A stretch of DNA of 64,000 bases from Aliiroseovarius sp. S1339 (GTDB lineage Bacteria > Pseudomonadota > Alphaproteobacteria > Rhodobacterales > Rhodobacteraceae), in the NCBI RefSeq assembly GCF_023195695.1, contig NZ_JALPQG010000001.1, forward strand, positions 1-64,000, written 5' to 3'. A program made the position numbers and the translations under genes. Within the stretch, counting starts at the first letter, position 1. The number at the start of each line of letters is the position of its first letter. This document shows, one piece after another, positions 46,477 through 56,108 of the stretch. The notes under the pieces were generated by a model. It was not told the origin of the DNA. It did no database searches and was given only the letters and a program-made list of their open reading frames with translations.

Positions 46477-47550
46477 ATGAACAACCTTAAACTTACAACA
46501 GCTGCGCTTTTCACTGCCGCGGCAACCACCGCACAGGCGGGGATTGATCGCTCGGGTCAAAACATCGGCATCCTTTTCGAAGAGGGCAACTATGTCGAAT
46601 TGAGTTTTGCAAATGTGAGCCCGGATATTGCAGGAACCAACCCGTTTGTTGGTTCGATTTCGCAATCCGCCGTAGACTATAACTCTTTCGGCTTCGGGTT
46701 TAAAAAACAGATCAATGACCAGTGGAGCTTTGCACTGATCTATGATCAGCCCTATGGCGCGAACATCAGCTACGAAAACACGCCGATTCAGATTCCATTT
46801 CCACCGGGATCTGCTAATCCGGCGATGGCTGAAGTGAAAAGCCACGCCCTGTCGGGTATCGTTCGTTATGAGATGGGCAATGGTTTTAGTGTCCACGGTG
46901 GTCTGCGTGCCCAGAAACTCTCGGGCGCCATTCTGTCGGGGGATGGGCAACTGGAAGCGTCCAGCGAGTATGATCTAGGTGGTCTGGTTGGTGTGGCATA
47001 CGAACGCCCCGACATCGCAATGCGCGTGGCGTTGACCTATTTCACTGCGATCGAGCATGATCTTACCGGTACGCATAACCTTTTGCCGGCCACAGGAAAT
47101 GTCGAGATGCCGGCTGCCTTCAACTTGGATTTCCAGACGGGTATCGCGGCAAACACGTTGCTCTTCGGGTCCGTTCGCTATGCGAAATGGGACGGAATCA
47201 CTTTGAGCTCAAACAGCGATGTTTTCGGCCCGGTGGATTGGGTGGATTTCGTTGAAGACATCACCACCTACAAGCTGGGCTTGGGTCGCAAGTTGAATGA
47301 TAACTGGTCCATTGCAGGCACCGTTTCCTATACTAGTGGCTCGGATGTAGGTACCACTCTGCTGGCTCCTGCGGGCGCAACCACAAGCATTGGTCTTGGC
47401 GCCACATACACCCAAGACAACATGAAAATTCAGGCAGGTGTTCAATACTCAATGATTGACGAGAAAACCGTCACCACGGGTATTGGGCCAACCACCTTTA
47501 GCGATGGCAATGCACTTGCCTTCGGTATGAAGGTTGGTTTCAGCTTCTAA
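46477..47550 (+). CDS. FadL/OmpP1-type outer membrane protein
   Basis: 357 residues with a signal peptide (KLTTAALFTAAATTAQA, cut about residue 22). Alternating short amphipathic strands, many aromatic residues and a terminal phenylalanine (FGMKVGFSF) indicate an outer-membrane beta-barrel. The mature N-terminus GIDRSGQNIGILFEEGNYVE and the arrangement resemble the OmpP1/FadL/TodX family of hydrophobic-compound porins. GGGAGGA precedes the ATG. The 194-base upstream gap should hold its promoter; a strong terminator follows. Confidence 0.83.
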   Translation: MNNLKLTTAALFTAAATTAQAGIDRSGQNIGILFEEGNYVELSFANVSPDIAGTNPFVGSISQSAVDYNSFGFGFKKQINDQWSFALIYDQPYGANISYENTPIQIPFPPGSANPAMAEVKSHALSGIVRYEMGNGFSVHGGLRAQKLSGAILSGDGQLEASSEYDLGGLVGVAYERPDIAMRVALTYFTAIEHDLTGTHNLLPATGNVEMPAAFNLDFQTGIAANTLLFGSVRYAKWDGITLSSNSDVFGPVDWVDFVEDITTYKLGLGRKLNDNWSIAGTVSYTSGSDVGTTLLAPAGATTSIGLGATYTQDNMKIQAGVQYSMIDEKTVTTGIGPTTFSDGNALAFGMKVGFSF

Positions 47551-47572
47551 TCCGGCTTGCAACATGATGATA

Positions 47573-47602
47573 AAAACGCCCCGCAATTTGCGGGGCGTTT
47601 TC
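47573..47602 (+). terminator. Strong terminator after the FadL-type gene
   Basis: AAAACGCCCCGCAA (47573-47586) and TTGCGGGGCGTTTT (47588-47601) are perfect complements around one T, giving a GC stem with flanking A and T runs. It can act on both strands; the gene on the right also reads rightward. Confidence 0.85.
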
Positions 47603-47659
47603 GTTCGTGCGCGAAGCATTTGACCCGCCCGCCCCTGCCCCTTACGAAGGTGCAAAACG

Positions 47660-48532
47660 ATGGGTAACCAGATGCTGTATAAAAACGCACAGGAATGGCT
47701 GAACGCCCCGCATAAACGGGTGCTTTTCTTTGGCATGTCGGGGCTGGGGAAAACCTATCTGTCAACAATGCTGCGCGATCAAGGTGATTGGTTCCACTAC
47801 TCGATCGATTACCGGATCGGCACGCGTTATATGGGCGAACATATCGCGGATAATTTCAAAGCCGAGGCGATGAAAGTGCCGTTCCTGCGCGACCTTTTGC
47901 TATCAGATTCGATCCGAATTACGTCCAAGATCAGCTTTGACAACCTGACCCCTGTCGCCACCTATCTTGGCAAACCCGGCGACCCGGCCAAAGGCGGCGT
48001 GGCAATCGACGAATACCGCAGGCGGCAGGACCAGTTCAAAACCGCCGAGATGTCGGCCCTTTTGGACACCGGGCACTTCATCGAACGTGCCGGGCGCATC
48101 TATGGCTATCCCCACTTCATCTGCGACACTGGCGGCTCCATCTGTGAATGGATAGATCCGGCACTAGGCGAAAATGATCCCTTGATCGCTGAACTTGGCC
48201 AACAGTGTCTTCTCGTCTGGCTCAAAGGGGATGATGCGCATACCCAAAGGTTGGTTGAACGCTTTGACCGCGCGCCCAAGCCGATGGCCTATCAACCAGA
48301 GTTTCTGGTGCGCGCTTGGGATGAATACCTGTTGAAATTCAAACTGCAAGAGGGTGATGTTGATCCAGATGACTTCATCCGCTGGACCTATGCGCAAGCG
48401 CTGGCGCATCGTCAGCCGCTCTATGAACATATGGCGCGTTATGGCGTGTCGCTTTGCGCACACGAGGTCGCGTCGATCAAAAGCCCTGACGACTTTGACA
48501 CGATGATCGCCGCGGCCATTGACGCCACCTGA
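47660..48532 (+). CDS. P-loop ATPase, function unknown
   Basis: 290 residues. A Walker A motif GMSGLGKT is in VLFFGMSGLGKTYLSTML, near residue 25. Further on are FICDTGGSICEWIDP and CLLVWLKGDDAHTQRLVERF, the latter at the place expected for a nucleoside kinase-like lid or sensor. It resembles small Rhodobacterales ATPases annotated without function. It precedes metA by 47 bases on the same strand and may share its message. Confidence 0.75.
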   Translation: MGNQMLYKNAQEWLNAPHKRVLFFGMSGLGKTYLSTMLRDQGDWFHYSIDYRIGTRYMGEHIADNFKAEAMKVPFLRDLLLSDSIRITSKISFDNLTPVATYLGKPGDPAKGGVAIDEYRRRQDQFKTAEMSALLDTGHFIERAGRIYGYPHFICDTGGSICEWIDPALGENDPLIAELGQQCLLVWLKGDDAHTQRLVERFDRAPKPMAYQPEFLVRAWDEYLLKFKLQEGDVDPDDFIRWTYAQALAHRQPLYEHMARYGVSLCAHEVASIKSPDDFDTMIAAAIDAT

Positions 48533-48579
48533 TCCGACCCCATCTACGTTCCTTCCTCTGACATCCAAGGACATCTGAC

Positions 48580-49518
48580 ATGCCTATCAAGATCCCTTCA
48601 TCCCTGCCCGCCGCTGACGTGCTGACGGAAGAAGGCGTGATGGTCATGTCCGAGGATCAGGCGTCCAAACAGGACATCCGTCCGATGCGGATCGCCCTTT
48701 TGAACCTGATGCCAAAAAAGATCGAGACGGAAACCCAGTTTGCACGCCTGATCGGGGCGCATCCGCTCCAGATTGAGCTTACGCTGATCCGTCCGTCCGA
48801 ACACACCTCAAAAACCACCAGCCAGGCCCATATCGGCGAATTCTATCAACCGTGGGAGGAGGTCCGCGATCAGAAATTTGACGGGCTGATCATAACAGGC
48901 GCCCCGATCGAACACCTACCGTTTGAAGACGTCACATATTGGGATGAGATCAGCCAGGTCTTTGACTGGACCCAGACCAATGTTCATTCAACCTTTGGCG
49001 TTTGCTGGGGGGGTATGGCGATGATTTATCACTTCCATAAGGTGAAGAAGCACATTCTGGATGCGAAAGCCTTTGGCTGCTTCCCGCAGAAAAACCTGGA
49101 CCCCGCGTCTCCGTATTTGCGCGGGTTTTCGGATAGTTGCGTCGTTCCGGTCAGCCGCTGGACCGAGATGCGGCAAGATGAAATTGACGCTGCCCAAGGG
49201 TTGACCACCCTTCTGGGATCGGACGAGGTCGGGCCGTGTTTGGTTGAGGATACCGCCCATCGCGCGCTCTATATCTTCAATCATTTCGAATATGATACCA
49301 GCACGCTGAAGGGCGAATATGACCGCGACGTCGCCAAGGGCGCGCCAATCAACGTGCCGATGAACTACTATCCCGGCAATGATCCCGCCAACCGGCCGGA
49401 AAACCGCTGGCGCAGCCACGCGCATCTGCTTTACGCCAACTGGATCAACGAGATGTATCTGACCACGCCCTTCGACATCGACAAGATCGGCGAAAGTCGT
49501 CAGGACCGTCGCAACTGA
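48580..49518 (+). CDS. metA: Homoserine O-acyltransferase (MetA family, acetyl type predicted)
   Basis: 312 residues of the MetA family. The nucleophile cysteine is in [10 protein letters not shown] (near residue 142), and the glutamate and histidine partners are in FNHFEYD and nearby. Residue 111 is glutamate ([12 protein letters not shown]). In this family Glu at 111 was linked to use of acetyl-CoA and Gly to succinyl-CoA, so O-acetylhomoserine is the predicted product. It starts methionine synthesis. Only 47 bases separate it from the upstream gene, too few for the SAM-II riboswitch seen before metA in some relatives. Confidence 0.92.
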   Translation: MPIKIPSSLPAADVLTEEGVMVMSEDQASKQDIRPMRIALLNLMPKKIETETQFARLIGAHPLQIELTLIRPSEHTSKTTSQAHIGEFYQPWEEVRDQKFDGLIITGAPIEHLPFEDVTYWDEISQVFDWTQTNVHSTFGVCWGGMAMIYHFHKVKKHILDAKAFGCFPQKNLDPASPYLRGFSDSCVVPVSRWTEMRQDEIDAAQGLTTLLGSDEVGPCLVEDTAHRALYIFNHFEYDTSTLKGEYDRDVAKGAPINVPMNYYPGNDPANRPENRWRSHAHLLYANWINEMYLTTPFDIDKIGESRQDRRN

Positions 49519-49592
49519 GTTGGGTCAGGTCGTGTCGCAATTGCCAACCGGCAGCGAACGCCCCATAATGGCGCGAAATCAGGAGTTTGCGT

Positions 49593-50462
49593 ATGTCTTT
49601 GCCTTTCGATGGTGCGATTTCGAAATTTTATAAAGAGACTGCACCCGACGCGGTGCGAAAGGTGATCAAAAAGGCCAGCAAGAAGGATATTCTGTCGACC
49701 ACCTATCCTTATGAAACGCCGATGGACAAAGACACTTATGAGGCCGAGATTGAAGCGCTACAGCTTGAGTTGGTGAAGCTTCAGGCCGATGTGAAGGCCA
49801 CCGGAAAGCGGGTTGTCGTTGTGTTTGAAGGGCGTGATGCGGCGGGCAAAGGCGGCACGATCAAGCGCATTCGCGAGAACTTGAACCCGCGTGTGGCGCG
49901 CGTTGTGGCGCTGTCCAAACCGTCGGATCGTGAGGCGGGGGAATGGTATTTCCAACGCTATGTGCGTGAACTGCCGTCGGCCGGAGAAATCGTGCTGTTT
50001 GACCGCAGTTGGTACAACCGCGCCGTGGTCGAAAAGGTTTTCGGATTTTGCGAAGATCATCAACGCGAGGCGTTCTTTCGCCAGCTGCCGGAATTCGAGG
50101 ATATTTTGGTAGATGAGGGCATCCATTTCGTGAAGCTTTGGCTGAATGTCGGGCGCGCAGAACAGTTGCGCCGCTTCCTGTCGCGCGAAAAAGCCCCCCT
50201 AAAGCAGTGGAAGCTCAGCTGGATCGACGTCGAGGGGTTGCAACGATGGGACGCCTATTCCGACGCGATCACCGAGACCTTCGAGCGTAGCCATCGTAAA
50301 CGCGCGCCATGGACTGTTGTGCGGTCTGATGACAAGAAACGCGCCCGTCTGGCCGCTATTCGCGCCGTCCTGCAAGGGATTGATTACGCTGGTAAAGATG
50401 GAAATATTGCGCATGCGCCAGACAGCAAAATTTGCGGAGGCCCCGATATCTGGGATGGCTAA
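49593..50462 (+). CDS. ppk2: Polyphosphate kinase 2
   Basis: 289 residues of the PPK2 family. Walker A is [15 protein letters not shown] (near residue 78) and the Walker B/lid region is [15 protein letters not shown]. It transfers phosphate between polyphosphate and nucleotides. Length fits class I PPK2. The ATG at 49593 follows AGGAG by seven bases. Its last eight bases overlap the TetR gene. Confidence 0.9.
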   Translation: MSLPFDGAISKFYKETAPDAVRKVIKKASKKDILSTTYPYETPMDKDTYEAEIEALQLELVKLQADVKATGKRVVVVFEGRDAAGKGGTIKRIRENLNPRVARVVALSKPSDREAGEWYFQRYVRELPSAGEIVLFDRSWYNRAVVEKVFGFCEDHQREAFFRQLPEFEDILVDEGIHFVKLWLNVGRAEQLRRFLSREKAPLKQWKLSWIDVEGLQRWDAYSDAITETFERSHRKRAPWTVVRSDDKKRARLAAIRAVLQGIDYAGKDGNIAHAPDSKICGGPDIWDG

Positions 50463-51072
50463 ACGCGGCTATCATCATGGCAACCTGCGTCAGGCGCTGG
50501 TCGATGCGGCCCTTGAGCTGATCGAGGCGAAAGGGCCCACCGGCTTCACCTTGTCCGAGGCAGCAAAACAGGCCGGTGTCACGCCCGCCGCGGTTTATCG
50601 CCATTTTGCAGGCCGCGAAGACCTGATCGCTGAGGCCGCGCGTCAGGGCTATGAGATTTTTGCGGATCTGATGGAATTTGCCTATGATAAAGGCCACCCA
50701 TCCGCCTTGGCGAGTTTTGAGGCAACAGGCCGCGCTTATCTAGCTTTTGCCCGGAAATATCCCGGCCACTACATTTCGATGTTCGAAAGCGGGATTTCGA
50801 TCAACCATTCGCCAGACCTTGCCCGCGTGGCTGGGCGCGCCATGGGCGTGCTGGAAAAAGCGGCCGAGAAACTGGCTGAAAACATCCCGCAAGACAAACG
50901 CCCCCCCTCGCGGATGGTCAGCGCACATGTCTGGGCGATGAGCCACGGTGTGGTAGAGCTGTTTGGTCGTGGCAGTCCGGGCCAGAAAAGCCCGTTTCCG
51001 CCCGAAGAACTGTTGGAAAGCGGGATCGGGATTTATTTGCGCGGGCTTGGGTTGATCAAGCCCGACGGGTGA
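50455..51072 (+). CDS. TetR/AcrR-family regulator
   Basis: 205 residues. The DNA-binding domain is clear: [20 protein letters not shown], then [20 protein letters not shown]. The C-terminal ligand domain resembles the WHG type ([15 protein letters not shown]). I chose ATG 50455 ([10 protein letters not shown]), which overlaps ppk2 by eight bases; other in-frame starts lie upstream within ppk2. The overlap suggests co-expression with ppk2. Confidence 0.82.
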   Translation: MAKRGYHHGNLRQALVDAALELIEAKGPTGFTLSEAAKQAGVTPAAVYRHFAGREDLIAEAARQGYEIFADLMEFAYDKGHPSALASFEATGRAYLAFARKYPGHYISMFESGISINHSPDLARVAGRAMGVLEKAAEKLAENIPQDKRPPSRMVSAHVWAMSHGVVELFGRGSPGQKSPFPPEELLESGIGIYLRGLGLIKPDG

Positions 51073-51116
51073 ATCGCCCTTGGGTCAGGCGCGGATGAAC
51101 CTCGCGCATGCTGGAC

Positions 51117-52337
51117 TTAGACCAGCAGTCGGTGGCAAAGCTCCAACCCCTCGATCAGCCGATCGACCTCGTCTTTGGTGTTATAAAGACCGAACGATGC
51201 GCGGGCGGTGGCAGAGACTCCCAGATGCTCCATCAACGGTTTGGCGCAATGATGCCCGGCCCTGACAGCAATCCCTTTTTTATCAAGGATGGTCGAGATG
51301 TCATGGGCATGGGCCGCACCTTCCATGGTGAATGAGAAGATCGCGGCTTTACCGGGTGCATGGCCCTGCACATTGACCCAATTCAGGCCCGCAAGACGTT
51401 CTGACGCGTAGGCCGCAAGCGATGCTTCATGGGCGGCGACATTCCCCATCCCCAAATCCATCAGATATTCAAGCGCGGCGCCAAACCCAATGGTTTGCAC
51501 GATGCCCGGCGTCCCGGCTTCGAACTTCAAAGGGGGGGAAGCGTAGGTCACATTGTCTTTTGATACCTCGTTGATCATATCGCCGCCGCCGAAGAACGGC
51601 TGCATTTCCGCTTGCCGTTCGCTGCGGATATAGATCGCGCCGGACCCTGACGGACCATAAAGCTTGTGGCCCGTGATCGCATAGAAATCGCACCCGATAT
51701 CTTGCACATCAACCGGCAAATGCACCGCGCCTTGCGAGCCATCCACCAGTACAGGCACGCCCTTGACCTTAGCCCCCGCGCAGATCGTCTTTACGTCCAC
51801 CACGGTGCCAAACACGTTGGAACACTGGGTAACGGCGATCAGTTTCGTGCGATCGGTGATCGCGTCGAGCACTTTTTGGGCATCCAGTGATCCGTCCACT
51901 TCGGGATCGACCCATTTCAAGACCACCCCTTGCCGTTCGCGCAGGAAATGCCACGGCACGATATTGGCGTGATGCTCCATCGTGGACAGAATGATCTCAT
52001 CGCCCGCAGTCAGGCGCGGCGCGGCCCAAGCGTACGAGACGAGGTTGATCCCTTCGGTCGTGCCCGAGTTAAAGATGATCTCGTTTTCCGACCCGGCATT
52101 CAAGAACCGCGCCACGGTGGCGCGCACGGCCTCGTATTTCTCGGTCGAAAGGTTCGACAGAAAATGCAGGCCACGGTGGACGTTGGAATACTCCTCGCCA
52201 TAAGCGCGGGTGACGGCGTCGATCATCACCTGCGGCTTTTGTGCCGACGCCCCATTGTCGAGATAGATCAAAGGTTGACCGTTCACCTGACGCGACAGGA
52301 TCGGAAAGTCCGCACGGACCTTGTTGATGTCAAACAT
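51117..52337 (-). CDS. sufS: Cysteine desulfurase SufS
   Basis: 406 residues, group II (SufS/CsdA) type. The PLP lysine is in YAITGHKLYGPSG (near residue 228) and the active-site cysteine in RAGHHCAKPLMEHLG (near 364), in the short-loop context of SufS. Start MFDINKVRADFPILSRQVNG is typical. It gives sulfur for SufBCD. It is the last gene of the SUF block in this window; no sufE, sufU, sufA or sufT is found directly after it. Confidence 0.92.
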   Translation of the reverse strand: MFDINKVRADFPILSRQVNGQPLIYLDNGASAQKPQVMIDAVTRAYGEEYSNVHRGLHFLSNLSTEKYEAVRATVARFLNAGSENEIIFNSGTTEGINLVSYAWAAPRLTAGDEIILSTMEHHANIVPWHFLRERQGVVLKWVDPEVDGSLDAQKVLDAITDRTKLIAVTQCSNVFGTVVDVKTICAGAKVKGVPVLVDGSQGAVHLPVDVQDIGCDFYAITGHKLYGPSGSGAIYIRSERQAEMQPFFGGGDMINEVSKDNVTYASPPLKFEAGTPGIVQTIGFGAALEYLMDLGMGNVAAHEASLAAYASERLAGLNWVNVQGHAPGKAAIFSFTMEGAAHAHDISTILDKKGIAVRAGHHCAKPLMEHLGVSATARASFGLYNTKDEVDRLIEGLELCHRLLV

Positions 52338-52351
52338 GACGCGAACTCCGA

Positions 52352-52951
52352 TCAGTTGGGTGTGGTCATTGGCACGGGTTCAACACCCAGCAAGACCAGC
52401 ACGAAAGACAGCGCGAAAACAGCGATAATCATGAAGCCAAGGATCGACGTGAACACCAGCCCGGTCGACTGAAAGCCGTGGCTTTCGCAGGTAAAATGGC
52501 TGAGCACCCAAAAAAATAAAAACACCGAGGCAACCATCATGATCGCCGCAAGACCCGGGGCAAAGAAAGTCAGGATCAGTGTGACCGCCTGCAATACGAG
52601 AAAGATCAGCTCCATCCAGACGACGGTGATGATCGCATCAGACAATCCACCCTGCCCGCCAAACATTCGCCCAATCAGATAGATCGCCCAAGCGAGGCCA
52701 AACATAAACCCGGCTTCGATCATCCCCAGCAGGACGGGGCTGGACAGAAGGGTGCCCATTTGCTCGGGGTCCATTGGGAACATCATGCCAGCAATCACGC
52801 CAAGGGCCGCGTTCAAGACCACGACCAGCATCAGGGCTGTCCACAGGGTTTCGCGTGACACGTTTAGGTCGAATAGGTCGCGCGCAACCTTGCGCGGTTC
52901 TGGCACCGTTTGCAGCGCCATTCCGAAAAGATAGCCGGGGTCAAACCGCAT
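52352..52951 (-). CDS. YIP1-family membrane protein
   Basis: 199 residues with about five hydrophobic helices. The N-terminal FGMALQTVPEPRKVARDLFD before the first helix and the overall pattern match YIP1-type proteins found in SUF clusters of Rhodobacterales. Function unknown. It lies 14 bases from sufS and three bases after the next membrane protein gene. Confidence 0.7.
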   Translation of the reverse strand: MRFDPGYLFGMALQTVPEPRKVARDLFDLNVSRETLWTALMLVVVLNAALGVIAGMMFPMDPEQMGTLLSSPVLLGMIEAGFMFGLAWAIYLIGRMFGGQGGLSDAIITVVWMELIFLVLQAVTLILTFFAPGLAAIMMVASVFLFFWVLSHFTCESHGFQSTGLVFTSILGFMIIAVFALSFVLVLLGVEPVPMTTPN

Positions 52952-52954
52952 GGA

Positions 52955-53443
52955 TCATCCTTCCACCTGACGTTCCGCTTCACGCAGGTTGATGGACCAG
53001 AACAACAAGAAAGCCAACAGCGCAAGCGCGCCGGTTACCGTCATTTGCACGCCTTCGCCGATGAAGCCTGCAACCATGCCCCACAACAACCAAAGCGGCG
53101 TCGCGCAAAGAAGCGCCCAGAACAGCGCAAAACGCGCGCGAAACGCCGTTCCCCGCCCGCCAACCAGACGCATCACAAAATGGCTGAGCGTCCCGATCAG
53201 ATAGAACGCAAGCGGCATGATGAAAATCCATGCCAACATGGTCGCGCCCATCAGCATGTTCAAATCTTCGCCGGTTTCGTGCGCAACGCGGGCCAGACGC
53301 GGCAGTTGCGCGGCGAATACCAGAAGGCAGCCGCCCATTAGCACCGCCAGCGCCTTGTCTTCACGGGTGCCCATGCTCAGACGTCGCTGAAACACCGCGC
53401 GTGGCGCGCGGTAGCTTCGAATGACATCGTCGATCACAGACAT
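52955..53443 (-). CDS. Hypothetical multi-pass membrane protein in the SUF cluster
   Basis: 162 residues, four or five hydrophobic helices (ALAVLMGGCLLVFAAQLPRL, ATMLAWIFIMPLAFYLIGTL, ARFALFWALLCATPLWLLWG). It may be a divergent relative of the adjacent YIP1 protein, but I do not recognise a named family. It lies between sufD (15 bases) and the YIP1 gene (3 bases), so it is in the operon. Confidence 0.65.
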   Translation of the reverse strand: MSVIDDVIRSYRAPRAVFQRRLSMGTREDKALAVLMGGCLLVFAAQLPRLARVAHETGEDLNMLMGATMLAWIFIMPLAFYLIGTLSHFVMRLVGGRGTAFRARFALFWALLCATPLWLLWGMVAGFIGEGVQMTVTGALALLAFLLFWSINLREAERQVEG

Positions 53444-53458
53444 TTCGCAGGCCCCTGT

Positions 53459-54748
53459 TTAGCCACGATGGCGGGCAAGCCACGCATCCAGACGGTCAGT
53501 GATCTCGGCGCTGATGGCGTCATCTTCGATCTCTTCTATCGCGTCGGCAAGGAAAGCCAGCACCAGAAGATCGGTGGCGATATGAGCCGGGATGCCGCGC
53601 GAGCGCAGATAGAACATCGCCTCTTCATCAATCGCGCCCGAGGTCGATCCGTGCGAGCAGATCACATCATCCGCATAGATCTCTAGTTCAGGTTTCGCTT
53701 GGAAACTTGCGTCATCATCCAACAACAGAGATTGCGATTTTTGATAGCCGTCCGTTTTCTGGGCCTTCTGTTTCACAAGAATTTTGCCCTGAAACACGCC
53801 TTTCGCGCCGTTCTTCAGCACCTTTTTAAACACCTGACGGCTTTCGCAGGCCACTGCGTCATGGGTTATGAAAACCGTGTCGTCGTGATGGAATTCCCCA
53901 TCCGCTCCGTCGCCCAAAGCAGCACCGGCCGCATGGGCAATGGCATCGTCGCCCAAAAACTCGATGACACATTCGTTGCGGGTCAGTTTGCCGTTCACCG
54001 TCATGGTGAAGCTTTTGAACACCGATTGTGCGCCCAAACGGGCAAACATGTGAGTGATCGCTTGGCGTTGATGATCGCGACCCTGCGCGCGAACATGGTG
54101 GAATTCGCCGCCATCAGCCACGTCAACCTCAACAACCTTTGAGAAGCGCGCAGCCGCGGCCCCGTTTTCCAGAAGGGTCAGCTTCGCGCCCGCTTCCACC
54201 CGGATCACGTGGTGCAGCACAGCGTCTGAATTTGCATCGTCATGGCGATAGAACACGCTGACCGGGCGGCTTATGCGCCCCGTCGCGCGGATCACCACGC
54301 CATCTGTCGCCATCGCCGTGTTGTGGGCGGCCAGCGGGCGGACCACGGGCGACTGCCCGCGTGTTTCAAGCACCCCATAAAGGTCTTTGGCCCAGTGGAT
54401 ATCCTTGGCGGCTGCATCTGACAAACGCTCAATCTCAAGCCCCTCGCCGGACAGATCATCCGACGCCTCGGCATCAAAAACGCCGTCGACGAAGACAATC
54501 TTCAAGCGGTCAACCTGATGGAAAACCGGCGGTTCGCCATCATAGTCGAAAACCTCAGCTGATGCAGGCGTGGCCGTGATCAGGCTGTCGGGACGTGTCC
54601 ATTTCCAATACTCGTCACGGCGCGTGGGCAAACCCATCTCGGCCAGCCGGTGGGCGGCATCTGCGCGCGCGTCGTGCGCCCACGCACCTGACACTGGTCG
54701 CGCATCGGCGCTGATAAGCGTTGGCGCTGGTTTGGCGGCGGTGTTCAT
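53459..54748 (-). CDS. sufD: Fe-S assembly scaffold protein SufD
   Basis: 429 residues. The C-terminal beta-helix core of the SufB/SufD family is clear: FHHDDTVFITHDAVACESRQ, GVFQGKILVKQKAQKTDGYQ and ICSHGSTSGAIDEEAMFYLR. It forms the SufBC2D scaffold. Its ATG shares four bases with the sufC stop. Confidence 0.9.
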   Translation of the reverse strand: MNTAAKPAPTLISADARPVSGAWAHDARADAAHRLAEMGLPTRRDEYWKWTRPDSLITATPASAEVFDYDGEPPVFHQVDRLKIVFVDGVFDAEASDDLSGEGLEIERLSDAAAKDIHWAKDLYGVLETRGQSPVVRPLAAHNTAMATDGVVIRATGRISRPVSVFYRHDDANSDAVLHHVIRVEAGAKLTLLENGAAAARFSKVVEVDVADGGEFHHVRAQGRDHQRQAITHMFARLGAQSVFKSFTMTVNGKLTRNECVIEFLGDDAIAHAAGAALGDGADGEFHHDDTVFITHDAVACESRQVFKKVLKNGAKGVFQGKILVKQKAQKTDGYQKSQSLLLDDDASFQAKPELEIYADDVICSHGSTSGAIDEEAMFYLRSRGIPAHIATDLLVLAFLADAIEEIEDDAISAEITDRLDAWLARHRG

Positions 54749-55509
54749 GCGTCAATCTCCATCTCGGCAAGGATGCCCGCATAGCCGTTGTTTTCAACCT
54801 CTAGCGCCAGTTCGGGTCCGCCAGATTTCACGATCCGGCCATCGGCCATGATGTGCACCACGTCGGGTTTAATATGGTCCAGAAGGCGTTGATAATGCGT
54901 GATAACTAGGAACGAACGTCCAGTATCTCTCAGCGCATTCACGCCTTCGGACACCAGCTTCATCGCGTCCACGTCCAGACCAGAATCGGTTTCGTCCAGA
55001 ATGCACATCTTGGGTTCCAGCATCGCCATTTGCAGGATCTCGTTGCGCTTCTTTTCGCCGCCCGAAAAACCGACATTGACGGGGCGTTTCAGCATGTCGG
55101 CGTCGATTTTCAGCTCTTTGGCCTTGGCGCGGATGAACTTCAGGAAATCCGCTGCAGACATTTCGTCCTCGCCGCGTGCCTTACGCTGTGCGTTCACCGC
55201 GGTGCGCAGGAAGGTCATGTTGCCAACACCGGGAATTTCGACCGGGTATTGAAACGCCAAAAACAGACCGGCGGCGGCGCGCTCTTCCGGGTCCATGTCC
55301 AGAAGGTCATTGCCTTCAAGCGTCGCGCTGCCTTCTGTCACCTCGTAGCCGTCACGGCCCGACAACACGTAAGACAGCGTTGACTTGCCCGAGCCATTGG
55401 GCCCCATGATTGCGTGCACTGACCCAGCGGGCACCTCAAGGTCGACCCCTTTCAGGATACGCTTGTCTTCTTCTTCAAGTTTGACGTGCAGGTTATTGAT
55501 TTTCAGCAT
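54745..55509 (-). CDS. sufC: Fe-S assembly ATPase SufC
   Basis: 254 residues. Walker A is MGPNGSGKSTLSYVL, the signature FSGGEKKRNEILQM, and Walker B CILDETDSGLDVDAMK, all in the SufC form. LFLAFQYPVEIPGVGNMTFL is typical. It drives the SufBCD complex by ATP hydrolysis. Confidence 0.95.
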   Translation of the reverse strand: MLKINNLHVKLEEEDKRILKGVDLEVPAGSVHAIMGPNGSGKSTLSYVLSGRDGYEVTEGSATLEGNDLLDMDPEERAAAGLFLAFQYPVEIPGVGNMTFLRTAVNAQRKARGEDEMSAADFLKFIRAKAKELKIDADMLKRPVNVGFSGGEKKRNEILQMAMLEPKMCILDETDSGLDVDAMKLVSEGVNALRDTGRSFLVITHYQRLLDHIKPDVVHIMADGRIVKSGGPELALEVENNGYAGILAEMEIDA

Positions 55510-55519
55510 TTTTATATCC

Positions 55520-55831
55520 TTACGAAACAGTGACAGCCGTGCCCGAGGCCGACACCATCAGCATATTGTTGATCACTTCATAGTCGAGGTCCACGCCCAC
55601 GACCGCATTGGCGCCCATTGACGCCGCTTGTTCTTCCATTTCGGCCAGCGCTGTGCGTCGCGCCTTGCCCAGTTCTTCTTCATACGCGCCCGAGCGCCCG
55701 CCCACGATGTCACGCACCTGTGCAAAGATGTCGCGAAAGATGTTCGCGCCCAAAATGGCCTCGCCCGTGACGATGCCGTGATATTTCACAATGGGATGGC
55801 CTTCGACCGAGGGGGTTGTTGTGACAATCAT
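55520..55831 (-). CDS. YbjQ/UPF0145-family protein
   Basis: 103 residues with the YbjQ pattern: [39 protein letters not shown] and [16 protein letters not shown]. The family forms a small pentameric fold; a heavy-metal role has been suggested but not settled. It sits ten bases upstream of sufC on the same strand, inside the SUF operon. Confidence 0.85.
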   Translation of the reverse strand: MIVTTTPSVEGHPIVKYHGIVTGEAILGANIFRDIFAQVRDIVGGRSGAYEEELGKARRTALAEMEEQAASMGANAVVGVDLDYEVINNMLMVSASGTAVTVS

Positions 55832-55859
55832 TCGAAGTGCTCCAATTCAACCTGCCGCA

Positions 55860-56072
55860 TCACCGCCACCGATCAAGAACAGCGAGCGCACCGCGCGCCG
55901 TGAGCCAGCCAAGGAAAATACCCCCGCCGACCCAATACATCGGGTTCAGTTGGTCCAATTTGTGCAGGTTTACATAGATGATCCCCGCTAAACCGCCGAT
56001 CGCCGGAAACACGTATGGAATGACGGTCTCGAAACCCTCAAGGATCGCTCTCATCTTGCTTTGCTGTTCCAT
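55860..56072 (-). CDS. Small membrane protein between sufB and ybjQ
   Basis: 70 residues, with two hydrophobic stretches (VIPYVFPAIGGLAGIIYVNL and MYWVGGGIFLGWLTARGALA). No family recognised. It is in the same direction as its neighbours, 36 bases after sufB and 28 before the YbjQ gene. A start at the internal methionine (MRAILEGFE) is also possible. Confidence 0.6.
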   Translation of the reverse strand: MEQQSKMRAILEGFETVIPYVFPAIGGLAGIIYVNLHKLDQLNPMYWVGGGIFLGWLTARGALAVLDRWR

Positions 56073-56108
56073 CGACTTTCCTCTGACTGACGCACCGACC
56101 GGGAGTTT

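Noticed and set aside
48533-48579. SAM-II riboswitch before metA
   Set aside because: The gap is only 47 bases and shows no suitable pseudoknot.
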